A stretch of DNA of 64,000 nt, taken from the NCBI RefSeq assembly GCF_910596095.1, contig NC_056555.1:13632001-13696000 (forward strand), given 5' to 3'. The notes below the pieces were generated by a model. That model searched no databases, was not told where the DNA came from, and saw nothing but the letters and a program-made list of their open reading frames with translations. The stretch comes from Thunnus maccoyii (taxonomy: Eukaryota > Chordata > Actinopteri > Scombriformes > Scombridae). Both the position numbers and the translations under genes were made by a program. Numbering within the stretch: position 1 is the stretch's first letter; every line of letters starts with the position of its first letter. Of this stretch, positions 52,788 through 64,000 are shown one piece after another.

Positions 52788-54695
52788 CTAGCGGTGTCTG
52801 TACTCCCTCTCCCTCTCTCTTTCCCGGTCTCGGTCCCTGTCCCTCTCACGATGGCGGTCACGCTCTCGGCTGCGTTCTCGGTAATAGTCCTCATGCCGAT
52901 CCCGACTGCGGGACTTGTGGCGTCTGCTCTTTTCCCTTGAGCGGCTGTGGTCACGTTCCCTGGAACGCTCTCGCCTAGCAGACACAAAGAGAAGCATCAT
53001 TGGACCGTGTACCAGGGTTTAAAAAGTTACAAAAGTAGTATAATCAGGTGCCAAACTCTCAATTTTAAAGCATCTTCCACACTATCAACATACATGCCAG
53101 TCCATATCCCTTAATCTTTTTTTTTTTTAGGCTTTATTTAAAATATTCTGTTTGACGACTAGTTGGACGTGTCTCTTTAGTATAGCCCAGCTTCACTGTC
53201 ATGTTTAGTGGCAACTCAACTAGATTCAGTATTTACCTGGAGGCAGAGCCGTAGCTTTTTGATTCGATGCCGTGAAGACAGTCCTGCAGAGAACTGATGA
53301 GGACCTTGCAGCGGTCGTCTGCTGACACTTTGGACTGCTTAATCAGACTGATGGCTGTCACCAAGGTCTCTATAGCGCTGCCATAGTCAGCTAGACACAA
53401 AAAGAGAACACAGAATTAGGCTTTGTTTAATGTTGGGTCCCAGTTATTGTCTTGTTGACACAACATCTGATCAAACACCCACATGCATGCAATTGTATGA
53501 TATGTTTCTGGAATAACTATGCATTACCTGCGCTGGCGTCAGACACCGCTCTAGATATGGCACTGGAGGAGATGGCTCTGTTCCTGTTCATGATCTCCTC
53601 AAACTCGGCCTCGCTCAGAGGGGTCCGTGACGCCTCCATCTCCCTATAAATACATACACACGGGTTACGTCACAAATAATGCCAAGGAAGAGTGAGCAAA
53701 TTTCAGCCAGAATCTATTTTGTCAAACGTAATAAATTCATTTTCAGAGAGTGAAAATAGATACCAGTTCCTAGCATCTGTAATCTTGGTCACCAATGCAA
53801 ATTATCTTTAACAAAAAAACTCTGAACTGCAGGTTGTTACAAAAACAGCACAATACTATGTTAAGTTCATATTTCTACTGCTTAATACTGTAGATATTTG
53901 TAATAATATATAATAATAATAATAATATGTAATAATATTTGTTCCCAGTGGACTGATAACGTTATGCTAAGAGAACATGATATACTGCCGTATCAATTAT
54001 TTGTTCCACCCCCACCACCCATCCTCACCGGCCTCCGGGACCATAGTCTCCTCTCTCATAAGGTGGAGGGCGTCCGTATGGGTCGTTTGGTCCTGGGGGT
54101 CCTCGGCTGTCGTTGGGGGGCATGCTGTTGTTGCCAGGTGGAGGGAAGAAGGCAGGATTGACATGCGGTGCTGGTGGTGGGCCACCTGGTGGAGGACCTG
54201 GCATGTGAGGAGGTGGAGCCAAAGCCATGGGGGGCCCAATGGGGCCTGGGGGACGAGGAGGGAATGGTCCTGGGGGTGGGGGGCCCTGTTGGGGGGGTGG
54301 GGGGCCAGGGGGAGGGCCGTAACCTGGAGGAGGGGGGCCTGGCGGTAGGGGTCCCATTGGTGGCTGGCCAAACTGACCAGGGAAGAGAACAGGGGGAGGA
54401 GGCCTGTCGCCGCGATTTGGAGGACCAGCAAGGGGAGGGGGAAGACCCTGGCCAGGAGGTGGAGGTCCTGGAGGGCCTGGTGGACCAGGTGGACCGGGAG
54501 GGGGCCGTGGGGGACCCTGCATCCCACCTAAAAGACAAAACAAGAGACAAAACAGAAGAATGCATGAAACATAAGGCCTAATGAACTGTCTTTTTTATGA
54601 TATAGAAGGCAGGGCTCCCCCCAACATTTCTGAGTATGATGGAGAAAGTAAGTGTTCTTGTAAAATGATGTAGAGGACCTTTTCTACTAATGTAA

Positions 54696-54727
<32 letters not shown>

Positions 54728-57700
54728 CATCAGCCCTGCTGATTTATTGGCCTAGCTCTAATTTTAGCGTCTTGTAATATCCTGTATCTTTCAAGTTTTC
54801 CTTTCATATGTAAATACCCTTTGGTACTGATTAAGGCAGTTCAAAGCAGATACAATGACACAGACAGATAAGGAAGAGCAGCCATAGCTACAGGAAACAA
54901 CACATGTCAAAAGGCCAACAAATAATGCTGCAAATGAAATCAGAAGGCAACCAAACAGATGAGGTGCTGGCTTTTATCAAGTCTGCTTTGTTTCAATCGG
55001 AGCTCTCCCAATTAGTTCTGCATTCTTTTTCCACAGCACTAAATGGAAAGAATGCACTGCTGCAAGTTGCCAAGGGCACCAACAGTTCAGCATGACATAC
55101 TCCTGCATTTCATATCGTATACATTAGCAAATAATCTAGCAAAAAAAATGTCCCATGTGAGATTACTCCACTGCGATATTGCACAAGCTTAGAGAATCGA
55201 GGAGCATAACAGCTACAGAAGCACTGTGTAGTCTGATAGGACTTGATAAATTCAAGTGTAAAAGGCTTTTTGCCATTAGGCAGTATAAATGTGATTGAGT
55301 AGGTGGAAAGCAGTGTGGTCTTAAAAGAAACTTGCTGTGTGCTTCTGCCGCTTCACTCTTCTTCAGCACATCACTAAGTGGTGCGCTTCTCTAAAATGTT
55401 TCAGTGTCAACACATTGAAATATTTATTCTTGCCTCATGTAGGGCCAACAGCATTTTGTGGAAACTGTCTATTTAGGGACGTAAGAGTGTTCAGTGTTCA
55501 GCTGTTTTTGGAGCAGTCTGACAATGTCAATGGCAAAACTTCTACCAACAAACAGCTGAGGGTTAGGATAAAAAGGCGATCGATCAAATCAATCAGATCA
55601 ATCGAGGTGTTTCACCTCTGCCACGCCAGCTCCCGTTCCTGCCCCCCGGCGGGAAGGGACTGAAATTCATATCCATCAGAGGGCCATCTTGGTGCCTAAT
55701 CAGATCTGGTCTCATCCCCGAGCCTAATGGGGGGAGAAAGCAAACCAATCACAACCCTTCCCTTTATTCACTTCTGCCTACCAACTGAAGGCCTTTCACA
55801 GCCCAGCAGCACGGGGCACCAGCCACTAAGCGAAAGAAGAGATGTGAAAAAGGTGGGATGGATGGCAAGAGACGCAAAAATGGGAAAAAGAGAAAAGCTG
55901 GCAACTCCATTCTCTCCTACTAGGGGTGTGAGGCGGCCAATCTAAGATTTGTAAAGAGTTTAAGATTGGTAGCTTGCCAAGTGTAGCCTTGGGCAAACTG
56001 CTTGTCAAGGAATGGTGTTGGAAATTGTCAGTGAGCAGAAAATTGCAGCCAGGGAAGGATTATTTGTTCAACTGGAGGTGAAGAGGGACAACGAAAGAAC
56101 AAACCATATGGGGAGGGAGACATGCACAGACACAGCCCTGCCAGGAGAGACTTAAAGGGTGAAAGATCCAAAAGAAACACACGCTAAAACAGACTAGCCT
56201 TGGCTCCATGCGGGTGTGAGTATTAGCAAAGCCTGGACTGTGCTAACAAAGCAGCACGGCCAGACAGAAAGCAGAATATTTAATTCATCCCATGTTCAAT
56301 TTTCATGGTTCTTGTCACACTGTGGTGTTTATTTGAATCTTTTGCACTCCTATATTATTGTGAAAAAAAATGACCACATAAAATGACACAACCCTGAAAA
56401 CAAAAACATAAAATTCACAATATCAAGGCATTTTATAAAAAGTGTCAACACCAGGTCTAAATTGTAAATCCAGCGACCCATAAACCTCAACAGGTGGGGA
56501 AGCACAACCACCGTCAAGGCTGATTCCCAACACATCCATACATACACGTCACAGATCACAAATACTGCAGTGAGCTAACAGTGTGATTCATGACAGTCAT
56601 GGATGAATGCACTGGGAGCCCATCCATGAATTCATTTATATTACTAAAACTAAAAAAAAATACTTTAGTGTGATTACAAAAACAAAAAAAAAACAACCAT
56701 ATTTTCTGCTATGGACTCACCTTGTTTGGTACAGCAAGACCAATGTAACATTCGTCACAGGCAGAATAATCAGATATTCTTTTTCAATAGATGACTGACA
56801 TATGATATGTCGTGTCAGTGACTGAACTAACCTGTTAACTTGCTGAAATGCTATCCAATAAAAGCAGAGGCTTAAGTTGTTTAAGTAAATCTCAAGAGTT
56901 GATTGCTGGCCTTTCAGACCTGATATAGAGTAAACTGTGCTTAATTTACTTATTAACACTTTCAACTGATTTGTGCATGTTTTAAATATCATCCTTCAAC
57001 TGATAGGGGGAACGGTCCCCACCCTACTGGCAGAAACACTTGTTACCAAACTAACCAGGGAAGTGTGGTGGTGGCCCTCCAGGCCCAACGGGACCAGGAA
57101 AGCGGTCTCCTCCAGGGCCAGGTGGTCCAGGAAACCTTCCTCTGCCTCTACCCATGGGAAAACCTCCACGAGGGCCAGCGCCAGGGGGACCGGCTTTACC
57201 TTCCCCAGACATCTGGCCTGACTGGGTACCTGTGCAAAGGGTGAGACAAGACTAATTCACTTTTCCATTTAATATGTAATAAATAATAAATGTCTGTGCA
57301 GTGCATGCACATTCAGACATGGAGCTGAGTGAATTTTGTCTAAAATCTTGTGACTGGATGAATAACTGTAGCAAAACACACTTCTGTGATTGACTGTACA
57401 TAAATTATGTATGTAGCCTATCAGCAGACAAAGTGGTGCAGTATTTCCCTTGCAAGACTTCTTTCAACCAGCACTGTGACAAGTGTGCATATTAAATTAA
57501 CTTTTGCTGGCTGCATCTGGTTTCTGCCATGTGTGCACTTGCCCTACTTACTTTTGCGTGACTGCATCTCAAACTGGCTGAGGGACTGTTTGTTGCATGG
57601 TGTGACGATGGGATTCTGGCCATGGAGCTCCCTCTTTGACAGAAGCTCCATTAACTTCCTGGATGATGCCTCTGAGCCCACACACACCAGAGCAAACCTG

Positions 57701-60700
57701 GGAGACACATGCAGATGACACATGCGATCACATTCATGGTAACAATTAGAGTTAGCACACCAGGGATACATTTTTTTTTATCATCGAGTTTCATAATGAC
57801 CTTCTTGCCTTGATCTGGGTGGCAAGGATTAAAAAAACAACAACTTTGATAATATAAATAATTCAGCTTTAATTCTTGATGGCCAAATTTTCATCAAATT
57901 ACAAGGTCTGTCATCTCAGGATGCACAGACTAGTATAGCCCTGCAGCACATCAGAGAGGGTTTCAAATCAAATTAAAATTAATTGAAATAAAAAAAAAAA
58001 AAGTAAAAGTTTGGACACACTTTCTAAGGCTCTGGCTCTTTTCTGAGTGCCAGCATCTTTTTTCGATTGTTCTCAATGAGGAGAGAGCATATTCAACAGC
58101 ACGCCGCATGCTTTTCTCAGAGCACTCCATCTTTTTTGTGCAACCGCTCCAAGCACTTCTATTTGAAAATCTCTGAACTTTTCAGAAAGGTGCTGGACTT
58201 GTCACCCTGGTAACCAAGAAAATTGAGGAGGAGCTCGTTCCAGTTGTGTCTATCCTGAGCTTTATGATATGTCAGACAGAAACTATCATGACAAAGACAG
58301 AAAAGCCAATTTGTGGGAGCAGATCAGCTGGACAATGAATGTTGCTGGTGAGTGTTAAAGAAATTGTCAAGATATTGTTGTCATAGAAACAAAACCCACA
58401 CACAGCTGTTTTTTTCTCTCTCACTGCACAAGTGCTTCATCCCACCACTCTCCAGCACCCTGCCAGCATTTTTCTGCCAGAGAAAAACACTATATGCATA
58501 CAAGCCCTCATTCAAGTAAACTGGAAGGTGTCCAAACTTTTGACTGGTACTATAGTAATTTCGCATTTTTGATTCAGAAATAAATAAAATTGCCCTGTTC
58601 AACATGGAAATTCAATCACTTCTCACATTAAATGTAACATCAAGTAATTACAATCTTTAACAGGCTTTGATTAAGTCTAATCACATCACAGAAAAGCTCA
58701 CCCTTTGGACTGTCCATTGGCTCTGTTTTCAAAGAATTTGATCTCCAGCACATCTGTGATCCCTATTGATCGGATTGCTTCTGTCAGGTCCTCATCTGTC
58801 GTCCACTGCATAAGAGAAGACAGAAATATCAGTATATAAATTTACTGATTTGGTTAATTAAAGAATTGTGTAACATTTTAGAGCAACTTGTAGATTAGTT
58901 TGTGAGTCTAGATCTGGCACAGCACAAGAATGCCTCATTTAGAGGGCAGTCTAAAATGTCTTCCCTTACAAGAAAATGTATTCAGCAAGCATGAATTTTT
59001 CATATTTTTCCTCTAAGTGGCCTGAAAATAAATCTAACACTCACCCATGTGAGGTTTCCAATGTATAGGGCAATCCTTTTGCCTGTGTAGGTGTATACCA
59101 CATTGGGTGGGGCGCTTTTCCCTCCTTCTGTGCCACCTGGCGCAGGGAGTGTGTCCAGGTAGTCACGGTCTTCTGGCGCATCACCATTATTGGCCGATGG
59201 GGATATTACATCATCGTACAGGTCGATCTGCTCATGAACCGGGTAGTCAGCTTCCTGTAAAGGACAATAACAACAGTTCAGTTCAAAATCTCTGGAGTTC
59301 TGAGAAGTTGCACTGTGACCCTCAGTGTCAAAATGTGTAGAACAACACACTCTCAATTAATGCAATTTTACAGCAATGAGAGGACATAAAATATTGTAAA
59401 TTTTATCACAATGTTTGAGAAAAGCTGCAGCAAAACCAAATTTTTTGGTCGAAATAATCACCCCCCCCCCCAAAAAAAACAAAAACTCTGCAAAATCCTG
59501 GAGAGACTACCAGATTCATACAAAAGCCAATGCAAACATCAATGCGTGGTGAAAAACTGAGAAAGCGACTGAGAATGAATGCATGTTTGAAGAACATGTT
59601 TTTGGAGAAATCACAGTCACTGTGTAAATGTTTTCATAGTATTGCAGAAGCTCTCAATAATTGCAGCATTGGAGTGCATGTAAACATGCTCATTGATGAT
59701 GTCACGTCAGGATAGCTGGTCCCTTTTTACCGTGTAATATCTTACACTGCATTATAACTTATCTGTCTTATTCTATTTTAGCTTATTTTTATTTCCTATC
59801 TAACTCTTTTTAAAATGTATTTCAATGTCATTTTGCCTTTATCTTACAGTGCTGTCAGTAAAATGTCCAATATAAGTTTCCGAACACATACCTGTAGTAA
59901 TAATTGAACAAGAATAATAAAAGTGATGCCTTTATTACCATTTGACAATTAAATTTACACTTTTGTTTACTTTATATCGTTGAGCAATGGAGCATTTCTT
60001 TAAACTACTTCTCTATTTAACAAATCAGCTCTGTCGTTATGTTTTCTTATTTCCACCACCAGTGAAAAACTCCTGAATGAACCTCCAAGTTAAATTTCAG
60101 AGCGCACAATTAGGTTTATCAACAGTTTCGTTAAGATGTTGATGTAGATAACGTGTCTAGATTAAATACAAGGACAACATAGGAAATACCAGACTTGACT
60201 GTGTTTTTCAGCTATACAGGAAAGGGGCGTGTGAGAAGAGCGAGAACAACATCTACCGAGCACAAACATTGATGCTATATCGAGCTAACAATCAAAAGCT
60301 AACAATTCATACGTCCCTTAATGCATTCATATTTCATACGTTAAACAATAACCTCACCAGTTGCCCACATTTTATTTACTTCGCTCCGACCTCAGCTTAG
60401 CTTGTAAAAACAGCAACACGGTGAACTTAAAGTATTAAACAGCATTGTATAAAGCTGCAATGGGTTAGCTAGCTAGCTAGCTGGCTGGCTAACGCAACTG
60501 CGTTTATTTGGCGGCCACGCCAAGGCCCGAAGCTGTGCGACTTCTAAACAATGAAAGCAGTTACTTTTAGTGTTTATCGAAATTAATAGACTGGATTCAT
60601 CGATTGGTACATGCAACAGAAGTTGTGTTAAATGTCGTCAAAAGTATTAATGCAACATTTCGGGCCGATAATGCTAGCCGAGGCTGCAGACTTGCAGCAT

Positions 60701-60903
60701 GGTGAAGCGGGGGCCTGTATGCGAGGGAAGCTTGTTTGACCAGCCCAGCGTGTAATTCTCCAACCATAATAACAACCACATGTTACACGAATATACACAA
60801 CATTGCACCGTTATTCGAAGTATGGCGAATGTGGATTTATTACCTGGTTGAATTCCTCCTCGACGTCGGCGTAGATGTCGATGTGATCCACACCGTCCGC
60901 CAT
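52788..60903 (-). CDS. cpsf6: cpsf6: cleavage and polyadenylation specificity factor subunit 6 (CFIm68)
   Basis: Constitutive coding exons in transcript order: 60903-60844, 59254-59045, 58805-58702, 57697-57552, 57229-57056, 54527-54029, 53643-53528, 53390-53237, 52974-52788. Introns are GT-AG, total 549 aa (human short form 551); a 108-nt cassette exon at 55723-55616 gives 585. CFIm68 pairs with NUDT21/CFIm25, loops pre-mRNA at UGUA sites and steers poly(A) site choice in the nucleus. Seen here: acidic N-terminus [23 protein letters not shown] about 81-161 with RNP2 LYIGNL and RNP1 KGFALVCV; Gly/Pro-rich centre about 175-395; a [11 protein letters not shown] peptide at about 278-288; the conserved [20 protein letters not shown] region; and an RS-like tail ([20 protein letters not shown]...) from about 488 ending YRHR. 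The tail's alternating Arg-Asp/Glu/Ser repeats bind SR proteins and transportin-3. The start lies in aaaATGG context and matches human [14 protein letters not shown]. Confidence 0.97.
54029..54527 (-). other. cpsf6: cpsf6 proline-rich exon with nuclear FG peptide
   Basis: This 499-nt exon encodes the proline/glycine-rich centre. It includes [20 protein letters not shown], with the phenylalanine at residue 284 of the short form. The corresponding human peptide has GQPFGQ; one proline is absent here. The GC-rich, C/G-biased sequence leaves all six frames open, which accounts for the several long overlapping ORFs that can be read across it. Confidence 0.9.
54690..54727. repeat. Poly(A) run
   Basis: A run of more than 35 A residues lies in the cpsf6 intron upstream of the proline-rich exon (a T run in the transcript). 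It may be the tail of an old retroposed sequence, but no body is recognisable. Confidence 0.85.
55616..55723 (-). CDS. cpsf6: cpsf6 cassette exon (36 codons, in frame)
   Basis: On the minus strand an acceptor (cccccattag) precedes GCTCGGGGATGAGACCAGAT, and the open frame ends at CAGAG with donor gtgaaa. Length is 108 nt and the phase (split glycine codon at each side) matches both neighbouring exons, so inclusion adds 36 residues without a frameshift: [20 protein letters not shown] at the start and [11 protein letters not shown] at the end. Mammalian CPSF6 has a 37-residue alternative segment distinguishing the 551- and 588-aa forms at this place, which supports the call. Confidence 0.8.
58005..58556 (+). 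mobile_element. TIR element with MADF-like coding remnant
   Basis: The left end aagtttggacacac and right end ggtgtccaaactttt...ggtac form an inverted repeat seen in many fish DNA transposons. Inside, plus-strand codons at 58251-58349 read [20 protein letters not shown] followed by LWEQIS, the signature of a MADF/Myb-SANT-like domain. A gaggaggagctcgttcc block just upstream lies in another frame, so the gene is broken or spliced. It lies in the cpsf6 intron between exons 3 and 4, opposite to transcription. Confidence 0.6.
60471..60492. repeat. Short AGCT/GGCT tandem
   Basis: Several tandem tagc and ggct units lie in the first cpsf6 intron, near its 5' end. The run is about 20 bases and probably polymorphic. 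Confidence 0.6.
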
Positions 60904-60962
60904 TTTCCTCTGACCCGTTACTGTCTCCGCCTGGCGGTGCAGAACAGCGGCGAAACACAAAC

Positions 60963-61048
<86 letters not shown>

Positions 61049-61050
61049 GC
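60904..61050 (-). promoter_or_regulatory. cpsf6: cpsf6 5' leader/promoter with (CT)n tract
   Basis: Just upstream of the start codon is a 60-base GC-rich stretch. It is followed by an 80-base GA run on the plus strand (60965-61047, with one interruption at about 60992), i.e. CT on the transcribed-sense strand. CT/GA tracts at promoters can serve as initiator-like or GAGA-type sites; whether this one does is unknown. It also generates a spurious Ser/Leu ORF. Confidence 0.6.
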
Positions 61051-64000
61051 ACAAATACATACATAGGATATACTGTAAATATATATACATAGATATACTA
61101 TATATAATTCATATCAATCTCAATGTTGTGTTAAATGTTATTTTCATTGACTCTTCATGCTTTGGAAATGTTGTTGTGTTTTGACGTTCATGCTAATAAA
61201 GCAAATTTGAATTTGAAATTTGAATTTGAGAGAGAGAGCACTAAGTAAGTCGTAAGTAGTAGTTTTTTCTGCTCACCAGGCATATAAAATGGTATTTCAT
61301 TCCTGCCAGAGAAAACAAAACATGGTAAAATTTTGTGTGTTTTTATGAATTCGACAGAGAAAGTAAACATTTCGACTGAGTATCTCATAAATAGGACTTA
61401 ACAGCATAAGACAACTCCATTTTTTTCTGACAGTAATGGGCTTTATACTCTGAATGCCATCAGAAACCTTGAGCAGGGTAGGCTATGTCAAATAAAAAGC
61501 AAACCTGTTGGTTTATTGTTTGCTGTCTGTGGTTTCTCATCATCATAAACTAGTTTGTCATCAGAAATATATAGATAATAATATATAAACTATATAGGCT
61601 TACTGGTTGACACCTCTGGATGAGTAATTTATTATTTAGACTACAGCTTCAGACATTCCAAAAAATCTGATGTGCATTGTTTACCTTTTTTATACCTTAA
61701 AGATGCCCTCCAGGCATGTTTTAAGATGTGCATAACATACTCTACCTTGAATAAGAATTTATGTCTATGTTTTTTCCACAAAAAAAGTGAAATTGTCTTG
61801 TTAAAATCCTTAAAATGACATATACTCCTTCTCCCCCATTAAAAATTCCTGAATCTATAAATATGCAAATATCTATAATTTCAAAAGTTTAACTAGTAGA
61901 CACAAGATGTTACCTACTTCACTGAAAAGTCCATTATCAGTGTATGTGCACATCACACTTGTATAAGTTGCATACTGGACCATAATTGGCTTCCAAACTA
62001 TTTGTGATGTCACAAATCATGCCCGTAGGCCCATCCCTTAAAATTGTATTTTCAGTGAGCACAGAGAAACTTTCCAATTTTAGCAGATGATTGTGAAAAC
62101 AACCTTCTAGTGTCAAACTCTGCACATATATAATTCTGCATAGTGAAGTTCAAACATTCAACTGTAGGAACAAGAAGAAAAACATATTCTTGACTGGAGG
62201 CGGACTTTAACATGGAGGAAATTAAAGAAGTAAAACATTATATGGTTGCAGTATTGTTCATAGTAGTGGTAGGCAAATTGCGGCCCCGGGGGCTAGATCA
62301 AGCACAAGCTGAAGTTTTCCCTCTTATAGATAAACAACCCTTCATAAATCTACAGTAGATAAGCTCATGTAAATCCCAATAAATATGACATTGTAACATG
62401 TTATAAATTTACCAGATGAATAACACAGGTAAATTACATGATGTGGCCAATCTGAGCAGAACAGATTAATACAGAGGATATGTTCATGTTTATGAGTCAT
62501 TTTTTGCCAGATGAGAATTAACATAAGCTGCTGTCACTCTATTAGCCCTCACTTACTGAGGGAATTATGACAAATGCCCTCATATACAACCAACAACAAA
62601 CTGTTTCTTGTATGAATTACAAGAAACAAAGAAACAAAACATATTAACAACTGACCCCTGGTTTATGGTCTTTGGATTATGTCTGTTGGTTTATATCTGT
62701 TGTTGCAACAAACAAAATCTCACTCACTAGCTCACCTTCAGTACAATGTCAATGATGCCGATCTGAGGTTTTGTTTAATAATTGCTCAACTCTTGTTTCA
62801 TGTTTCAGAATTTGCGAGGAAGCGGTCCAATGTTATAAATATCCATCTTTTTGTTTCTGAAATTGAGGCGCACAAAACAACGCAAACACTGACAACAAAA
62901 ACAGTACAAAAAACATATGGATACTTTAATTTACTTATTATAAATCATGGTTCATTCATCAATATACAATATGGACACATGTCAACCATACAATAGACAG
63001 AATATTGTATAGTGTCAATGAAAAACAAAAATGAAAGAAATGAATAAACATACTGTAATGATGCACACCCATACACACAATATGTATCTATTACATAAAC
63101 AGGCAAAATCTCAGGCAATTTTTCATCAGAATTAGTTAAACTTAAACACATGCTTTAGAAGATGATTCAAAAAAAATATAGAAAAAGCTACAGGGACACT
63201 CACAGCCCACAATATGCTGAGCAAAACAGTTCAACATATGAAACACACAAGCAGATGTATACAAAAATACCTTATGCAAATAGATTTACACTTTTAATTT
63301 ACATTGCAATTACATAGGTAGCGTGTCTCACTGCTGCTGTGCATTATTAAAAGTGTTACATACTTATTTGCGAGTGCTCACAACTTCATTTGCTATAATT
63401 ACATGTGTATCAACATGACATTTTGCTTTTACAGTACAGTAGGCTTTTACAGTACATATGACAAGTTTGTTATCTTGCATTTATCATGAAATTATAAAAT
63501 CATATTTTTATTTATGTCAATAAATAGCAGTTACATGGCGTTGGAGCCCAATAAAAGTATTCCAAAACCATCTGCACCATCAAATGCATCAAAATTGTTT
63601 TAAAAATCAACATTTTGTGATGAAAGTGCAAATAATCTTTGTGGTAAACACATTCCAGATACATCTCAAAACTATGTATGTTTTTCATCTAAAAAAAAAA
63701 TCTAATCTAAAGTCATTTTGAATTTTAGCCTATCATAGTGTAATCAATGTTGATTGCAGACCTACACCCAGTGAGAGTCTACAGCACTATTCCAGTTTCT
63801 ACAGTGACGTCGAGCCAAACAGACAGACATGATTACATACAGTATGTACAAACACACATAAAGACACAGCTGATGAAGACAGAAAGGCAGACAGACATTT
63901 TTAAAACAACTGTCAGAAATACAAACGCTTTTGGGAAGTAATCAAAATAAAAAAAACCCTCAAAAATAAGATCCTGAAGAAGCTGAAAATTCTGATTGAT
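61051..64000. other. AT-rich flank upstream of cpsf6, no gene recognised
   Basis: No exon or known repeat end is recognisable. A short gaatttgaaatttgaatttg repeat is at about 61207-61229. Canonical AATAAA words on the plus strand (e.g. near 63046 and 63550) could belong to the 3' UTR of a neighbouring gene outside the window, but nothing shows it. Confidence 0.4.

Noticed and set aside
53997-54581. Overlapping long ORFs in several frames and on the plus strand
   Set aside because: Shadows of the GC-rich cpsf6 proline-rich exon; only the frame with the FG peptide and in-phase junctions is coding.
60674-61092. 118- and 138-aa ORFs across the GA/CT tract
   Set aside because: Arg/Glu and Ser/Leu repeats produced by a dinucleotide microsatellite.

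Overview
The window is nuclear DNA from a teleost fish, probably a spiny-rayed (percomorph) species. The evidence is spliceosomal introns with GT-AG borders, vertebrate genes whose nearest remembered relatives are human, abundant CA/GT microsatellites, and dispersed repeats of types I know from teleost genomes (GGGCTGCAAC-type, GGACCAGTGTGTA-type, GGCTGGGCGATAT-type, Tc1 and piggyBac-like elements). The species cannot be named from the sequence. No long single-exon ORF in the window is a gene; every gene was rebuilt exon by exon, and exon phases and total lengths close exactly.

Layout: 1-5400 is repeat-rich intergenic DNA that includes a three-deep nest of transposons. prr5 (+, coding 8712-24413, nine coding exons, 475 aa) encodes the mTORC2-associated Protor-1 protein and probably has a noncoding first exon ending at 5672. 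It is tail-to-tail with napepld (-, coding 33504-29485, nine coding exons, 403 aa), which encodes N-acylphosphatidylethanolamine phospholipase D with all zinc ligands present. A probable noncoding first exon and promoter for napepld lies near 35422-35660. A repeat-rich spacer (35.9-40.2 kb) carries a broken Tc1 transposase and a piggyBac-like MITE. yeats4 (-, 42163-40217, seven exons, 226 aa) encodes GAS41, the YEATS-domain subunit of the TIP60/SRCAP chromatin complexes. A roughly 10.6 kb non-coding stretch with two Harbinger-like MITEs, probably partly the cpsf6 3' UTR, leads to cpsf6 (-, 60903-52788, nine constitutive coding exons plus one 108-nt in-frame cassette exon, 549 or 585 aa), the 68-kDa subunit of cleavage factor Im. 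61-64 kb is AT-rich with no recognised gene.

The four genes do not form a pathway. Their order is a syntenic block: yeats4 and cpsf6 keep the relative order and orientation of human 12q15, while prr5 and napepld have human counterparts on other chromosomes (22 and 7). I found no unknown multi-gene system. The points most worth a second look are the conserved cpsf6 cassette exon, a short uORF and a phase-compatible alternative first exon in prr5, a possibly bidirectional napepld promoter, the nested transposons, and a transposon-like element carrying a MADF-like remnant.
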